Origin: Tannerella forsythia
GTDB lineage: Bacteria; Bacteroidota; Bacteroidia; Bacteroidales; Tannerellaceae
Assembly (NCBI RefSeq): GCF_001006485.1
Contig: NZ_JUET01000134.1
Span: 62,001 to 126,000, forward strand
DNA length: 64,000 nucleotides
Direction: 5' to 3'
The position numbers and the translations under genes are program-made. Of this stretch, positions 20,315-28,822 are shown in pieces. The notes beneath the pieces were generated by a model, which did not search any database, was not told where the DNA came from, and was given only the letters and a program-made list of their open reading frames with translations. Numbering within the stretch: the first letter of the stretch is position 1; every line of letters starts with the position of its first letter.

Positions 20315-23035
20315 ATGGAAATAAAGAGAGTTTACACCTTTGGCAACGGAAAAGCCGAAGGGCGGGCAGATATGCGGAATCTGCTGGGTGGAAAAGGAGC
20401 CAACTTGGCAGAAATGAACCTGATCGGAGTGCCCGTTCCTCCGGGATTTACCATCACAACCGATGTCTGCAACGAGTATTATAAAATCGGAAAAGAAAAA
20501 GTGGTGGAACGATTGCAAGACGAAGTGAAAAATGCGGTAGCTCATGTCGAATCATTCATGCACTCAAGGTTGGGAGATGTAGAGAACCCTCTACTCGTCT
20601 CGGTACGTTCCGGAGCCCGGGCTTCGATGCCCGGGATGATGGATACGATTCTGAATCTGGGGCTCAATGACGAAGTGGTCGAAGGGCTGGCGCGTAAGAC
20701 GAACAATCCGCGCTTTGCATGGGATTCGTATCGCCGCTTCGTACAGATGTACGGCGATGTGGTACTGGGAATGAAACCCGAAAACAAAGAAGATATCGAC
20801 CCCTTCGAGAAAATCATTGAAGAGGTAAAGAAAGCCAAAGGGGTCACACTTGATCATGAGCTTGATGTAGAAGGACTGAAAGAGCTGGTAGTGAAATTCA
20901 AAGCAGCCGTAAAGAGACAAACCGGCTGTGACTTCCCGACGTCTGCTTATGAACAGCTGTGGGGAGCCATCTGCTCCGTCTTTGACTCCTGGATGAACGA
21001 ACGCGCTATTTTATATCGTAAGATGGAAGGCATCCCGGCTGAATGGGGAACGGCCGTCAATGTACAAGCCATGGTTTTCGGTAACATGGGAGCAACTTCT
21101 GCTACCGGTGTTTGTTTCTCACGTGACGCAGCGAACGGCGAAGACTTGTTTAACGGCGAATACCTCATCAATGCACAAGGCGAAGATGTGGTAGCCGGTA
21201 TCCGTACACCTCAACAGATCACCAAAATCGGTTCGCAACGTTGGGCGGAACTGGCCGGAATACCTGAAGCGCTCAGAGCAGCCGAATATCCTTCGATGGA
21301 AGAAGCCATGCCCGATATATACAAAGAATTAGATGCGATTCAGACAAAATTAGAAAATCACTACCGCGACATGCAGGACATGGAATTTACCGTGCAGGAG
21401 GGCAAACTCTGGTTCCTGCAAACCCGTAACGGAAAACGTACCGGTGCGGCGATGGTGAAAATTGCCATGGACCTGATGCGTCAAGGCATGATTGATGAAA
21501 AAACGGCATTGAAACGTATCGATGCGAACAAATTAGACGAGCTGCTTCATCCTGTATTTGATAAAGAAGCGTTAAAGAAGGCGAAAGTGCTGACACGCGG
21601 ACTTCCCGCTTCGCCGGGAGCAGCTGCCGGACAGATCGTATTCTTCGCAGATGATGCGGCGAAATGGTACGATGAAGGACATAAGATCGTACTTGTACGT
21701 ATCGAGACATCCCCCGAAGATTTGGCGGGTATGGCCGTGGCCGAAGGTATCCTGACCGCTCGCGGAGGAATGACCTCGCACGCTGCTGTCGTAGCTCGTG
21801 GCATGGGAAAATGCTGCGTATCGGGAGCAGGTGCATTGAACATCGATTATAAGAATCGTACGGTCGAAATAGACGGAACGGTATTGAAGGAAGGCGATTA
21901 TATCTCCATCAACGGTACGACGGGCGAAGTGTATAAAGACGAGGTGCATACGCAAGCCGCCGAACTGCTCGACGACTTTGCAGAGCTTATGAGACTGGCG
22001 GATAAGTATACCCGTCTTAAAGTGCGTACAAACGCCGACACACCGCACGACGCAGAAGTTGCACGCAGATTCGGCGCCGTAGGTATCGGATTGTGCCGCA
22101 CGGAACATATGTTCTTCGAAGGCGATAAAATCAAAGCCATGCGTGAAATGATTCTCTCCGAGAATGCCGAGGAACGAAAGAAAGCATTGGCAAAAATCCT
22201 GCCCTATCAACAGGCCGATTTCAAAGGGATTTTCAAAGCCATGGCCGGATATCCCGTTACGGTTCGACTGCTCGATCCGCCGTTGCACGAGTTTGTACCT
22301 CACGATCCGAAAGGTCAGCAGGAACTGGCCGATGCAATGGGCGTAAGTGTGGAATACATCCGGCAGCGCGTGGATGCCTTGCATGAACAGAATCCGATGC
22401 TCGGACATCGGGGATGCCGTCTGGGAAATACGTATCCCGAGATCACACAGATGCAGACACGCGCGATCCTTGGGGCTGCGCTCGAACTCAAAAAAGAAGG
22501 CATCTCAACGTATCCCGAAATCATGGTGCCACTCACCGGCATCGTATACGAATTCAAAGAACAGGAAGAAGTGATTCGCGCCGAAGCGGAAGCGCTCTTT
22601 GCCGAACAGGGAGATAAAATCGATTTTAAGATCGGTACGATGATCGAAGTGCCGCGTGCTGCTCTGACAGCAAATAAGATCGCCTCGAAGGCCGAATTCT
22701 TCTCGTTCGGAACGAATGACCTGACTCAAATGACCTTTGGCTATTCACGTGATGACATTGCTTCTTTCCTCCCGATTTATCTGGAAAAGAAAATTCTGAA
22801 GGTCGATCCGTTCCAGGTACTCGATCAGAATGGAGTCGGACAGTTGATTCGCATGGCCACGGAAAAAGGTCGAGCCGTACGTCCGGACTTGAAGTGCGGC
22901 ATCTGTGGGGAACATGGAGGAGAGCCTTCGTCCGTAAAATTCTGTCATCAGGTAGGATTGGATTACGTAAGCTGTTCGCCTTTCCGCGTATCGATTGCAC
23001 GCATTGCAGCCGCTCAAGCTGCGATTGAAGGATAA
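20315..23035 (+). CDS. ppdK: Pyruvate, phosphate dikinase
   Basis: 906-residue enzyme interconverting pyruvate + ATP + Pi and phosphoenolpyruvate + AMP + PPi. In these anaerobes it works in glycolysis or PEP supply with PPi energy saving; a pyrophosphatase gene lies elsewhere in the window. N-terminal ATP-grasp nucleotide domain (LLGGKGANLAEM, SVRSGARASMPGMMDT), swivelling phosphohistidine domain with catalytic H489 in GGMTSHAAVVARG, and C-terminal PEP-binding barrel (GIGLCRTEHMF, GTNDLTQMTFGYSRDD, catalytic Cys in CGICGEHGGEPSS). Length is normal. Monocistronic with promoter and terminator in place. Confidence 0.98.
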   Translation: MEIKRVYTFGNGKAEGRADMRNLLGGKGANLAEMNLIGVPVPPGFTITTDVCNEYYKIGKEKVVERLQDEVKNAVAHVESFMHSRLGDVENPLLVSVRSGARASMPGMMDTILNLGLNDEVVEGLARKTNNPRFAWDSYRRFVQMYGDVVLGMKPENKEDIDPFEKIIEEVKKAKGVTLDHELDVEGLKELVVKFKAAVKRQTGCDFPTSAYEQLWGAICSVFDSWMNERAILYRKMEGIPAEWGTAVNVQAMVFGNMGATSATGVCFSRDAANGEDLFNGEYLINAQGEDVVAGIRTPQQITKIGSQRWAELAGIPEALRAAEYPSMEEAMPDIYKELDAIQTKLENHYRDMQDMEFTVQEGKLWFLQTRNGKRTGAAMVKIAMDLMRQGMIDEKTALKRIDANKLDELLHPVFDKEALKKAKVLTRGLPASPGAAAGQIVFFADDAAKWYDEGHKIVLVRIETSPEDLAGMAVAEGILTARGGMTSHAAVVARGMGKCCVSGAGALNIDYKNRTVEIDGTVLKEGDYISINGTTGEVYKDEVHTQAAELLDDFAELMRLADKYTRLKVRTNADTPHDAEVARRFGAVGIGLCRTEHMFFEGDKIKAMREMILSENAEERKKALAKILPYQQADFKGIFKAMAGYPVTVRLLDPPLHEFVPHDPKGQQELADAMGVSVEYIRQRVDALHEQNPMLGHRGCRLGNTYPEITQMQTRAILGAALELKKEGISTYPEIMVPLTGIVYEFKEQEEVIRAEAEALFAEQGDKIDFKIGTMIEVPRAALTANKIASKAEFFSFGTNDLTQMTFGYSRDDIASFLPIYLEKKILKVDPFQVLDQNGVGQLIRMATEKGRAVRPDLKCGICGEHGGEPSSVKFCHQVGLDYVSCSPFRVSIARIAAAQAAIEG

Positions 23036-23083
23036 TACGGACAGTCCTTCTTTTAGGAATCTTTTAGAAAAAAAGAAATTAAG

Positions 23084-23135
23084 GAGTATGTCAGACCAAC
23101 AGTGATTGCTGACATGCTCTTTTTTATCTTTTTTC
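23084..23135 (+). terminator. Rho-independent terminator of ppdK
   Basis: Inverted repeat 23084-23094 / 23109-23119 (11 bp, one G-T pair) followed at once by a T-rich run to 23135. Confidence 0.85.
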
Positions 23136-23167
23136 TTTGGATAGATCGTAGAAAAAGCCTACTTTTG
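23136..23167 (+). promoter_or_regulatory. Promoter for the LytTR-FHA operon
   Basis: TTTG at 23136-23139, exactly 20 nt spacer, TACTTTTG at 23160-23167; a full Bacteroidetes promoter 36 nt before the ATG at 23204. Confidence 0.8.
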
Positions 23168-23203
23168 CTCCTCAATAATGACTATACCTGCTAAATAAAA
23201 AGG

Positions 23204-23593
23204 ATGGATCGGTATTTGATCATAAAAACGAGAGATGAGTTGTTGCGCATGCGCATCAGCAACATACTTTATCTCGAAGCAGATCGGAATTACACTAAAC
23301 TGCTATTGACAGAGGGTATTCAGTTTACATTTGCAATCAATATCGGAAAAATCGAAAGAATGTTGGATACACAAGCTTCAGACTCCGGATCACAACTTGT
23401 CCGAGTAGGCAAAAGCTATATCATCAACAAAAATTATATCTTGCAAATTAACTTGCCGAAACAAAAATTGTTGTTGCTCGTGCCGGGTTCGAAACCTCGC
23501 GAATTAATTGTACCCAGAGAGCCACTGAAAGCATTGAAGGAGAGTTTGGAACAAGATGCGCTAATCACTGCAAAAAGCAAAGACTCACGATGA
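23204..23593 (+). CDS. LytTR-domain DNA-binding regulator without receiver
   Basis: 129 residues, almost entirely one LytTR DNA-binding domain: IIKTRDELLRMRISNILYLE at the start, the typical RVGKSYIINKNYI helix-strand segment (about 67-80), and LIVPREPLKAL near the end. LytTR domains bind direct repeats upstream of envelope or quorum genes. There is no receiver domain, so activity must be controlled another way, perhaps by the partner protein: the stop codon overlaps the ATG of the FHA gene (ATGA), giving translational coupling. First gene of the phospho-signalling block. Confidence 0.88.
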   Translation: MDRYLIIKTRDELLRMRISNILYLEADRNYTKLLLTEGIQFTFAINIGKIERMLDTQASDSGSQLVRVGKSYIINKNYILQINLPKQKLLLLVPGSKPRELIVPREPLKALKESLEQDALITAKSKDSR

Positions 23594-24249
23594 TTATCCG
23601 GATCGGTAAAGCAAATGACAATGACTTTGTAGTAAACGACGTACATGTAAGCCGGTATCATGCACGGTTGATCCGCGATGAAAACGGTCGTCTTTTTATT
23701 GAAGATACGGACTCCGCAAACGGCACCTATGTCAATGGTGACCGTGTAATCAAAAAAAGAGTCACGCCCTCTGATGTCATTATGCTCGGAGATCATTATG
23801 TCCTCGAAATACAGGCCGTTTTGAAATCGGATAACGACTACAGTGAAGAATTTGCGGCCTTAAAACCTGTCTATGAACGATATATCAAAGAAAAGATACG
23901 AATCCAGTCTACCAATCAGTTCAAGACACGTATCTTCCAATCACTGCCTTTTGCTTTTGTCGGAGTGGCAGGACTTGTTATCGGAGTTCTCGGAAAACAT
24001 CTCCAAGGTGTTTTTATTGGCAGTTTGGCATTGGCCGTATGTGCACCTACCCTGGGTATTTACCTCGGAGCCAGGCAATCCGCCAAAATCCCGGCTTTGA
24101 TGCAACGCCTGTCCAATCAGTTCAAAATCGATTATGTCTGTCCAAAATGCGGAACGTTCCTCGGCGAAATCCCCTGGGAGTCTCTGGCCAATAAAAAGCA
24201 ATGCTCCGTCGGTTCATGTCGCGCAAAATGGGTAAAAAAAACAGCATGA
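23590..24249 (+). CDS. FHA-domain membrane protein with C-terminal zinc ribbon
   Basis: 219 residues. FHA domain at 1-80 with the phosphothreonine-binding signature: S21-R22-x-H24 and N44-G45-T46, N49-G50. Two membrane segments at about 118-136 and 140-160 anchor it in the inner membrane, with the FHA domain presumably cytoplasmic. The tail has a Cys4 zinc ribbon (Cys184, 187, 205, 210). FHA domains bind pThr peptides, so this should recruit a protein phosphorylated by the kinase encoded at 25973. Coupled by a 4-bp overlap to the LytTR gene. Confidence 0.9.
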   Translation: MIIRIGKANDNDFVVNDVHVSRYHARLIRDENGRLFIEDTDSANGTYVNGDRVIKKRVTPSDVIMLGDHYVLEIQAVLKSDNDYSEEFAALKPVYERYIKEKIRIQSTNQFKTRIFQSLPFAFVGVAGLVIGVLGKHLQGVFIGSLALAVCAPTLGIYLGARQSAKIPALMQRLSNQFKIDYVCPKCGTFLGEIPWESLANKKQCSVGSCRAKWVKKTA

Positions 24250-24335
24250 TGCATATAAAACAATGATTTTGTACAATAATCTCCCTGCTTCGTACGTTAA
24301 TGGTTAAGAATTAAATCACATACGATTTTAATGCT

Positions 24336-24343
24336 TATCTTTG
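24336..24343 (+). promoter_or_regulatory. -7 element for the acidic protein-FHA-PP2C operon
   Basis: TATCTTTG, 32 nt before the ATG at 24375. No clear -33 TTTG. Confidence 0.65.
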
Positions 24344-24374
24344 TGACAGAATAACGAATAAAAAACAGAAAAAG

Positions 24375-24602
24375 ATGGACATGGACAATGAACATACATT
24401 CGTAACGATAGACAATGACGTGAATGAAGTCTTGCTGATCGACGTCAATGAAACGACCGTGAGTGATTTCGTAATGGTGGACGAGGTGCTTGACGATACC
24501 GATTTCATCACGCTTTCCGACGATGTGGAAATCGCTTCTTACGAAGATATTATCGACATTACTTCGGGAATGGATGACGCTGACGTTTCAATCATTGTAT
24601 GA
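24375..24602 (+). CDS. Highly acidic 75-residue protein, candidate phospho-substrate
   Basis: 75 residues with 17 Asp and 6 Glu, no Lys and no Arg, one His, seven Thr (8, 11, 27, 28, 42, 46, 63) and five Ser. No signal peptide or membrane segment. It follows a good promoter and its stop overlaps the next ATG (ATGA), so it is very likely translated. I know of no named family. Position directly before an FHA/PP2C pair suggests that its threonines are phosphorylated and bound by FHA domains; this is inference. Confidence 0.75.
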   Translation: MDMDNEHTFVTIDNDVNEVLLIDVNETTVSDFVMVDEVLDDTDFITLSDDVEIASYEDIIDITSGMDDADVSIIV

Positions 24603-25105
24603 TTCCGGTAAAATGCCCGCATTGTAAGGTCGGTTTAAAAGTTGATGAAACAAAAATTCCCGAAGGAATCGCTTCATTTAAATGTCCAAAATGTCGGCAT
24701 GACATTCCGGTATCTTATTTAAAACACGAACAATCGGCCGATTCCGAAACCGTTTTGATCCGGCCTGTTCGGAAGGAATGCGGCTGGTTAATTGTGGTCG
24801 CCAATCCGGACACCCCGGAACAATTGTTCCCTTTGTGTGAAGGAATCTTTATTATAGGACGTAAAGCTTCTGTGTCGGAAGCGACGATCTGTATCGAAAC
24901 CGAAGATAAAGAGATGAGCCGAAATCATCTCCGAATAGAAGTAAAGAAAGACAGCCGGGGAAGCTACATCCATATGCTCTCCGACTATCGGAGCAAGAAT
25001 CACACGCAATATAACGGCCGCTATTTAGATAAAGACGAAGTGGTGGTCCTGAAAGATAACGACGAAATCAAAATCGGACATACACACGTTCGTTTTAAGG
25101 AGTAA
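24599..25105 (+). CDS. FHA-domain protein with N-terminal zinc ribbon
   Basis: 168-residue cytoplasmic protein. An MJ0042-like zinc ribbon opens the protein (CPHC at 6-9, CPKC at 29-32), then an FHA domain from about 63 to 168 with G87-R88, S107-R108-N109-H110 and the N139-G140 loop, the residues that hold phosphothreonine. Overlaps the acidic-protein gene by 4 bp and is 19 nt before the PP2C gene. Likely an adaptor reading the phosphorylation state set by the neighbouring kinase and phosphatase. Confidence 0.88.
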   Translation: MIPVKCPHCKVGLKVDETKIPEGIASFKCPKCRHDIPVSYLKHEQSADSETVLIRPVRKECGWLIVVANPDTPEQLFPLCEGIFIIGRKASVSEATICIETEDKEMSRNHLRIEVKKDSRGSYIHMLSDYRSKNHTQYNGRYLDKDEVVVLKDNDEIKIGHTHVRFKE

Positions 25106-25124
25106 CTCATCGCTTATTGAAACC

Positions 25125-25892
25125 ATGCATATAACGCTCGGAACGCCATATGCCATCTGTGAAAAAGGAAGAAGACCGAACAACGAAGATGCAATCTATC
25201 CTTCCTCTCAGACGATAGCGCGTTCACAACAGAGGCTCTTTATCGTATGCGATGGTGTTGGCGGTGCGGAAAAAGGTGAGATTGCCAGTTCGCTGGCATG
25301 TGAATCTTTTCAGACTTTCTTTTCCACGTTTATTGAAAAAGATGCTACCGACGAATTGATTCAAAAGGCTGTCCAGTATACTGAAATACGTTTTGATGAA
25401 TACCTCTCAATACACCCGGAAGCAGAAGGCATGGCTACCACACTTACAATGCTCTACTTTGGAAATAAGGGGGTCACGGCCGCACATATCGGTGACAGTC
25501 GAATCTATCAGTTCCGAGACGGAAAGCCGGTCTTTCGGACGGAAGACCATTCGCTGGTTAATTTTTGGATAAAGACAGGCAAAATCACTCAGGAAGAAGC
25601 TCTGCATCACCCTCAAAAAAACATCATCACCCGAGCGATCACAGGCTCTGCCAATCCGACCGAAGCAGACATCGCGTTCCTGACGGATATTCAACCCGAC
25701 GATTGTTTTCTCATGTGTACGGATGGAGTTACCGAGTGCCTGCCGGACAATGATCTATCCTCTCTTTTTATCCGACCTTGCATGCCTGAAAAAGTAAAAG
25801 ATACCCTGGTGGAAACATGTTATGAAAAAGCCCGTGATAATTATTCTTTCTATCTTTTACCTGTCTTAAAGGTGCAAAATTCATCCAGTTGA
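25125..25892 (+). CDS. PP2C-family Ser/Thr protein phosphatase
   Basis: 255-residue metal-dependent phosphatase. PP2C motifs in order: NNEDAIYP (E21, D22), VCDGVGGAEKGEIAS (metal ligands D43, G44), MATTLTMLYF, AHIGDSRIYQFRDG, ITRAITG, and FLMCTDGVTECL (D200, G201). It removes phosphate from Ser/Thr, using two Mn or Mg ions. The expected final metal Asp near the C-terminus appears in EKARDNYSFYLL. Third gene of the 24375 operon; opposes the kinase encoded 80 nt downstream. Confidence 0.94.
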   Translation: MHITLGTPYAICEKGRRPNNEDAIYPSSQTIARSQQRLFIVCDGVGGAEKGEIASSLACESFQTFFSTFIEKDATDELIQKAVQYTEIRFDEYLSIHPEAEGMATTLTMLYFGNKGVTAAHIGDSRIYQFRDGKPVFRTEDHSLVNFWIKTGKITQEEALHHPQKNIITRAITGSANPTEADIAFLTDIQPDDCFLMCTDGVTECLPDNDLSSLFIRPCMPEKVKDTLVETCYEKARDNYSFYLLPVLKVQNSSS

Positions 25893-25936
25893 TAAGTAAT
25901 TTATTCGATCTTTTTCATTCTTTCATCTAAAAAATG

Positions 25937-25944
25937 TATCTTTG
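25937..25944 (+). promoter_or_regulatory. -7 element for the kinase operon
   Basis: TATCTTTG, 28 nt before the kinase ATG at 25973. Gives the kinase and the two exported proteins their own transcript. Confidence 0.7.
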
Positions 25945-25972
25945 TTGCGAAATCTGATTACTGTAAGTAATT

Positions 25973-27850
25973 ATGAATTTGCCGAACGGATATTGTTTGC
26001 AGAAAGGCAAGTATTGTCTAACGAGAGTCATCGGCCAGGGAGGATTCGGAATCACCTATTTGGGCGAGTGGAGCACTGAGGTCAAAGGTGAACTCGGAGC
26101 AGTGGAAACGACCGTGCCTATTTGCATTAAAGAGTATTTCTTTAAAGATTATTGCTTTAGAGATGAGGATTCTTTTGAGGTCAAAGTACACTCCGCAACC
26201 GGCAAGATCCTTTTTGATAAGTTCAAAGAGCGACAAATCAAAGAAGCCAAAATTCTTTCCGAAGTACATCATCCGTATATCGTGAATGTGTTGGAAGTCT
26301 TTGAAGAAAACAACACAGCCTATATCGCGATGGAACATATAGCAGGCTGTTCATTGAAATCCATGTTGAGTGTGCAGGCCGTACTGCCGGAGTCGAAAGT
26401 GCTCAAGTATGTCGCACAGATCGGGAAGGCGCTGGAGTTTGTCCATCAGAAAAATATCCTGCACCTTGATATCAAACCCAACAATATCTTAATCGATAAG
26501 AACGACAACGCCCGATTGATCGATTTTGGCGTCAGTAAGCGCTACGATCTCGAAGAACAGGAGGCATGCACAACGACGCTTACGCTATCAAAAGGATTTG
26601 CATCGATCGAGCAGTACGACGATGAGGGCACGGTAAATTTCTCCCCCTGTCCCGATGTTTATTCCTTAGGTGCCACCATGTATAATCTGCTGACCGGCGT
26701 GATTCCGGTCGAATCGATTTTAAGAGCGACAAAGCCTTTAGTTCATCCATCGGAATTGAATAAACAGATCTCTCCGAAAACTGAGGCCGTCGTACTGAAA
26801 GCGATGCAAGTGAATCCGAAAGATCGCTATCAGTCAATAAAAGAAATGATGGACGCTCTGGACATTCCACCGTTTATCGAAAGTAAAGAAAGCGTAAGTC
26901 TCTCGAAAAAAAAAGAATACAAAGCGGAACAATCTGTAGAGGAGAATGAAAGCACACAATTGGTAACTGTTTCTCATAAGCCTCCCGGATGGACAGACCG
27001 TGAAGAAACGATTTTTATACCTTCGAAAACGAAGCAATCCAAACAACGGCGTACAAAAAGTAAACGACGGATTTTATTGCCCTTGTTAATCTTTGCGTTT
27101 GCCGGTATGGGGTGGGCTGTGTCCTACCTGTTTCGTTGGAACGATAGAAGCACAACATTCACCAACAACAAGTTAGTGGCAGACGCCTCAACACAACAGC
27201 ACGAACCGATCATTCCGACCGGTCTCCAGCCTCAGGGAGAAAGACCATTAACGGAACAATCTCTTTCCGAAGTGACGAATGAAATCCATAAAGCGGAGCA
27301 AACGGAGAAAAAGGAACGAAACGAGACCGTCGCTCCGGTAAAGAAAGAAGAGAAATCGGAGAAAACAACGACAAGCAGAGAATCGGATAAGAAAGGCTCT
27401 GAAGAAGCATCAAACGCAAAAAAAACAGAAGAAGAGACCGAACGGATGAACGCAAATTATGCGGCATTGTTGACATCCGGAAAAACGAAAATGGATCAAG
27501 GTCATTATGTTGAGGCGAAAGAAGATTTTACAAAAGCCAAAGAAATAAAAATTACCGAAGATGTCGTTCGTTTATCGTTAGCTTGTGAGGAGAAAATAGA
27601 AGAAAAAAATATTGCCGCTCGGATCGCATTGTATGAATCGGGAATGACTTTTGGCAACTACACAATTGTCCGGAAAAAACAAAACGGACGTTATGGGGCA
27701 ATTGATGCCAAAGGGATCGAACGAATCAAATGCACTTATCTGAGTGTGGGACGGTCGGAGAGCGGACGAGCTTTTGAGCGTGAAGACCATCTGTACGATA
27801 TTTATAACTCAAACGGAGTATTGGTCGGGAAAGGACTTACGACCTACTAA
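25973..27850 (+). CDS. Transmembrane Ser/Thr protein kinase (PknB-like) with C-terminal TPR/WG-like region
   Basis: 625 residues. Kinase domain 13-300: glycine loop GQGGFGITYL (21-30), ATP Lys53 in ICIKEYFF, catalytic HLDIKPNN (D166), DFG motif (D184), and an activation loop with several Thr (TTTLTLS, 200-206), possible autophosphorylation sites. A basic juxtamembrane stretch precedes one membrane helix (367-387). The exported part has a Lys/Glu-rich coil (about 430-490), one TPR-like helix pair (NYAALLTSGKTKMDQGHYVE), and a WG-like motif (GRYGAIDAKGIERIKCTYL). This suggests a receptor that senses an envelope signal. ATG 25973 follows its promoter. Confidence 0.93.
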   Translation: MNLPNGYCLQKGKYCLTRVIGQGGFGITYLGEWSTEVKGELGAVETTVPICIKEYFFKDYCFRDEDSFEVKVHSATGKILFDKFKERQIKEAKILSEVHHPYIVNVLEVFEENNTAYIAMEHIAGCSLKSMLSVQAVLPESKVLKYVAQIGKALEFVHQKNILHLDIKPNNILIDKNDNARLIDFGVSKRYDLEEQEACTTTLTLSKGFASIEQYDDEGTVNFSPCPDVYSLGATMYNLLTGVIPVESILRATKPLVHPSELNKQISPKTEAVVLKAMQVNPKDRYQSIKEMMDALDIPPFIESKESVSLSKKKEYKAEQSVEENESTQLVTVSHKPPGWTDREETIFIPSKTKQSKQRRTKSKRRILLPLLIFAFAGMGWAVSYLFRWNDRSTTFTNNKLVADASTQQHEPIIPTGLQPQGERPLTEQSLSEVTNEIHKAEQTEKKERNETVAPVKKEEKSEKTTTSRESDKKGSEEASNAKKTEEETERMNANYAALLTSGKTKMDQGHYVEAKEDFTKAKEIKITEDVVRLSLACEEKIEEKNIAARIALYESGMTFGNYTIVRKKQNGRYGAIDAKGIERIKCTYLSVGRSESGRAFEREDHLYDIYNSNGVLVGKGLTTY

Positions 27851-27868
27851 TAACAAAGAAAAGGATAC

Positions 27869-28807
27869 ATGAAAATATGGATGTGGATTATATTCGGATG
27901 TTTATTACTATCCTCCTACGCCGGAGCACAGCGACAGACCGAATATAACCGTAGAGGAGACGAAGCGATGAAACGTAACGATTATCGGGATGCAAAAATG
28001 TGGTATGAAGAAGGCGTTTCATACTGCGATCAGTACAGCATTCATCAACTTACTGAAATATGGCTGAAAGATGAAACGATGCATGTTTCGATGCGTACGG
28101 TGATGAGCAAATGCTTGAACTGTCTGAATGAATACGCAACGGAACGAGACACATCAGCCATTCGGAAATTGATCCTCTATTACACCCAAGGGATCGGGAC
28201 CTCTGAGAATCGGACAACAGCCGGCTACTGGCGCAAACAGCTCGAAGATATACGCCGTTCAAACACTCTTCCCCCTACCCCTCCGAAGAAACCCAAAGAG
28301 CCTATGCGTTTCTTTGCCGGATACGATTTCTCTTTATTAGCTCCATACGGTATTCGGTTCGGTGGAATAAACAGTAGGATCGGTTGGTATGTAAAATTAC
28401 ATTCGAATCTTTCTTTTCAAGGGTATAATGAAGAATGTCGTATCGATGGACATACCTTCGTCATTGAGGGCATGGAACAATATTACGGTCCGACAGGAAC
28501 AACGAAAGCCAATGTGATGACGGGATCAGTGGGTCTTATGTTAAAGACCGTAGAGAATCTATACACATCTTTGGGAGCAGGGTATTGGCAACGAGATGTA
28601 TTGCGCGAATACAAAATTGTAAACGATGAAGGCATCATGCAGTCAACAGAATGGGCAAAAGATCGATACACCTCGAAAAAAGGAATTAAAATAGACTTGG
28701 ATGTCACCTGTTTCTTAAAAAACAAACGCTTCTATGTTTCGGGCGGATGCAGCGCTTTTAATTTCAAGTACTTCTATCCGAATGCGGGAGTTGGCTTGGT
28801 TTTCTAA
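27869..28807 (+). CDS. Exported protein, TPR-like N-terminus and beta-rich C-terminus
   Basis: 312 residues with a signal peptide cleaved after AGAQ (residue 21). Residues 25-55 (NRRGDEAMKRNDYRDAKMWYEEG) look like a single TPR unit; a Pro/Lys hinge (about 135-148) leads to a C-terminal part rich in aromatic strands ending in NAGVGLVF, typical of an outer-membrane barrel or periplasmic beta domain. It is 18 nt behind the kinase gene, so a link to kinase signalling (ligand or target envelope component) is likely but unproven. Confidence 0.78.
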   Translation: MKIWMWIIFGCLLLSSYAGAQRQTEYNRRGDEAMKRNDYRDAKMWYEEGVSYCDQYSIHQLTEIWLKDETMHVSMRTVMSKCLNCLNEYATERDTSAIRKLILYYTQGIGTSENRTTAGYWRKQLEDIRRSNTLPPTPPKKPKEPMRFFAGYDFSLLAPYGIRFGGINSRIGWYVKLHSNLSFQGYNEECRIDGHTFVIEGMEQYYGPTGTTKANVMTGSVGLMLKTVENLYTSLGAGYWQRDVLREYKIVNDEGIMQSTEWAKDRYTSKKGIKIDLDVTCFLKNKRFYVSGGCSAFNFKYFYPNAGVGLVF

Positions 28808-28822
28808 AAAAATGAACAAACA

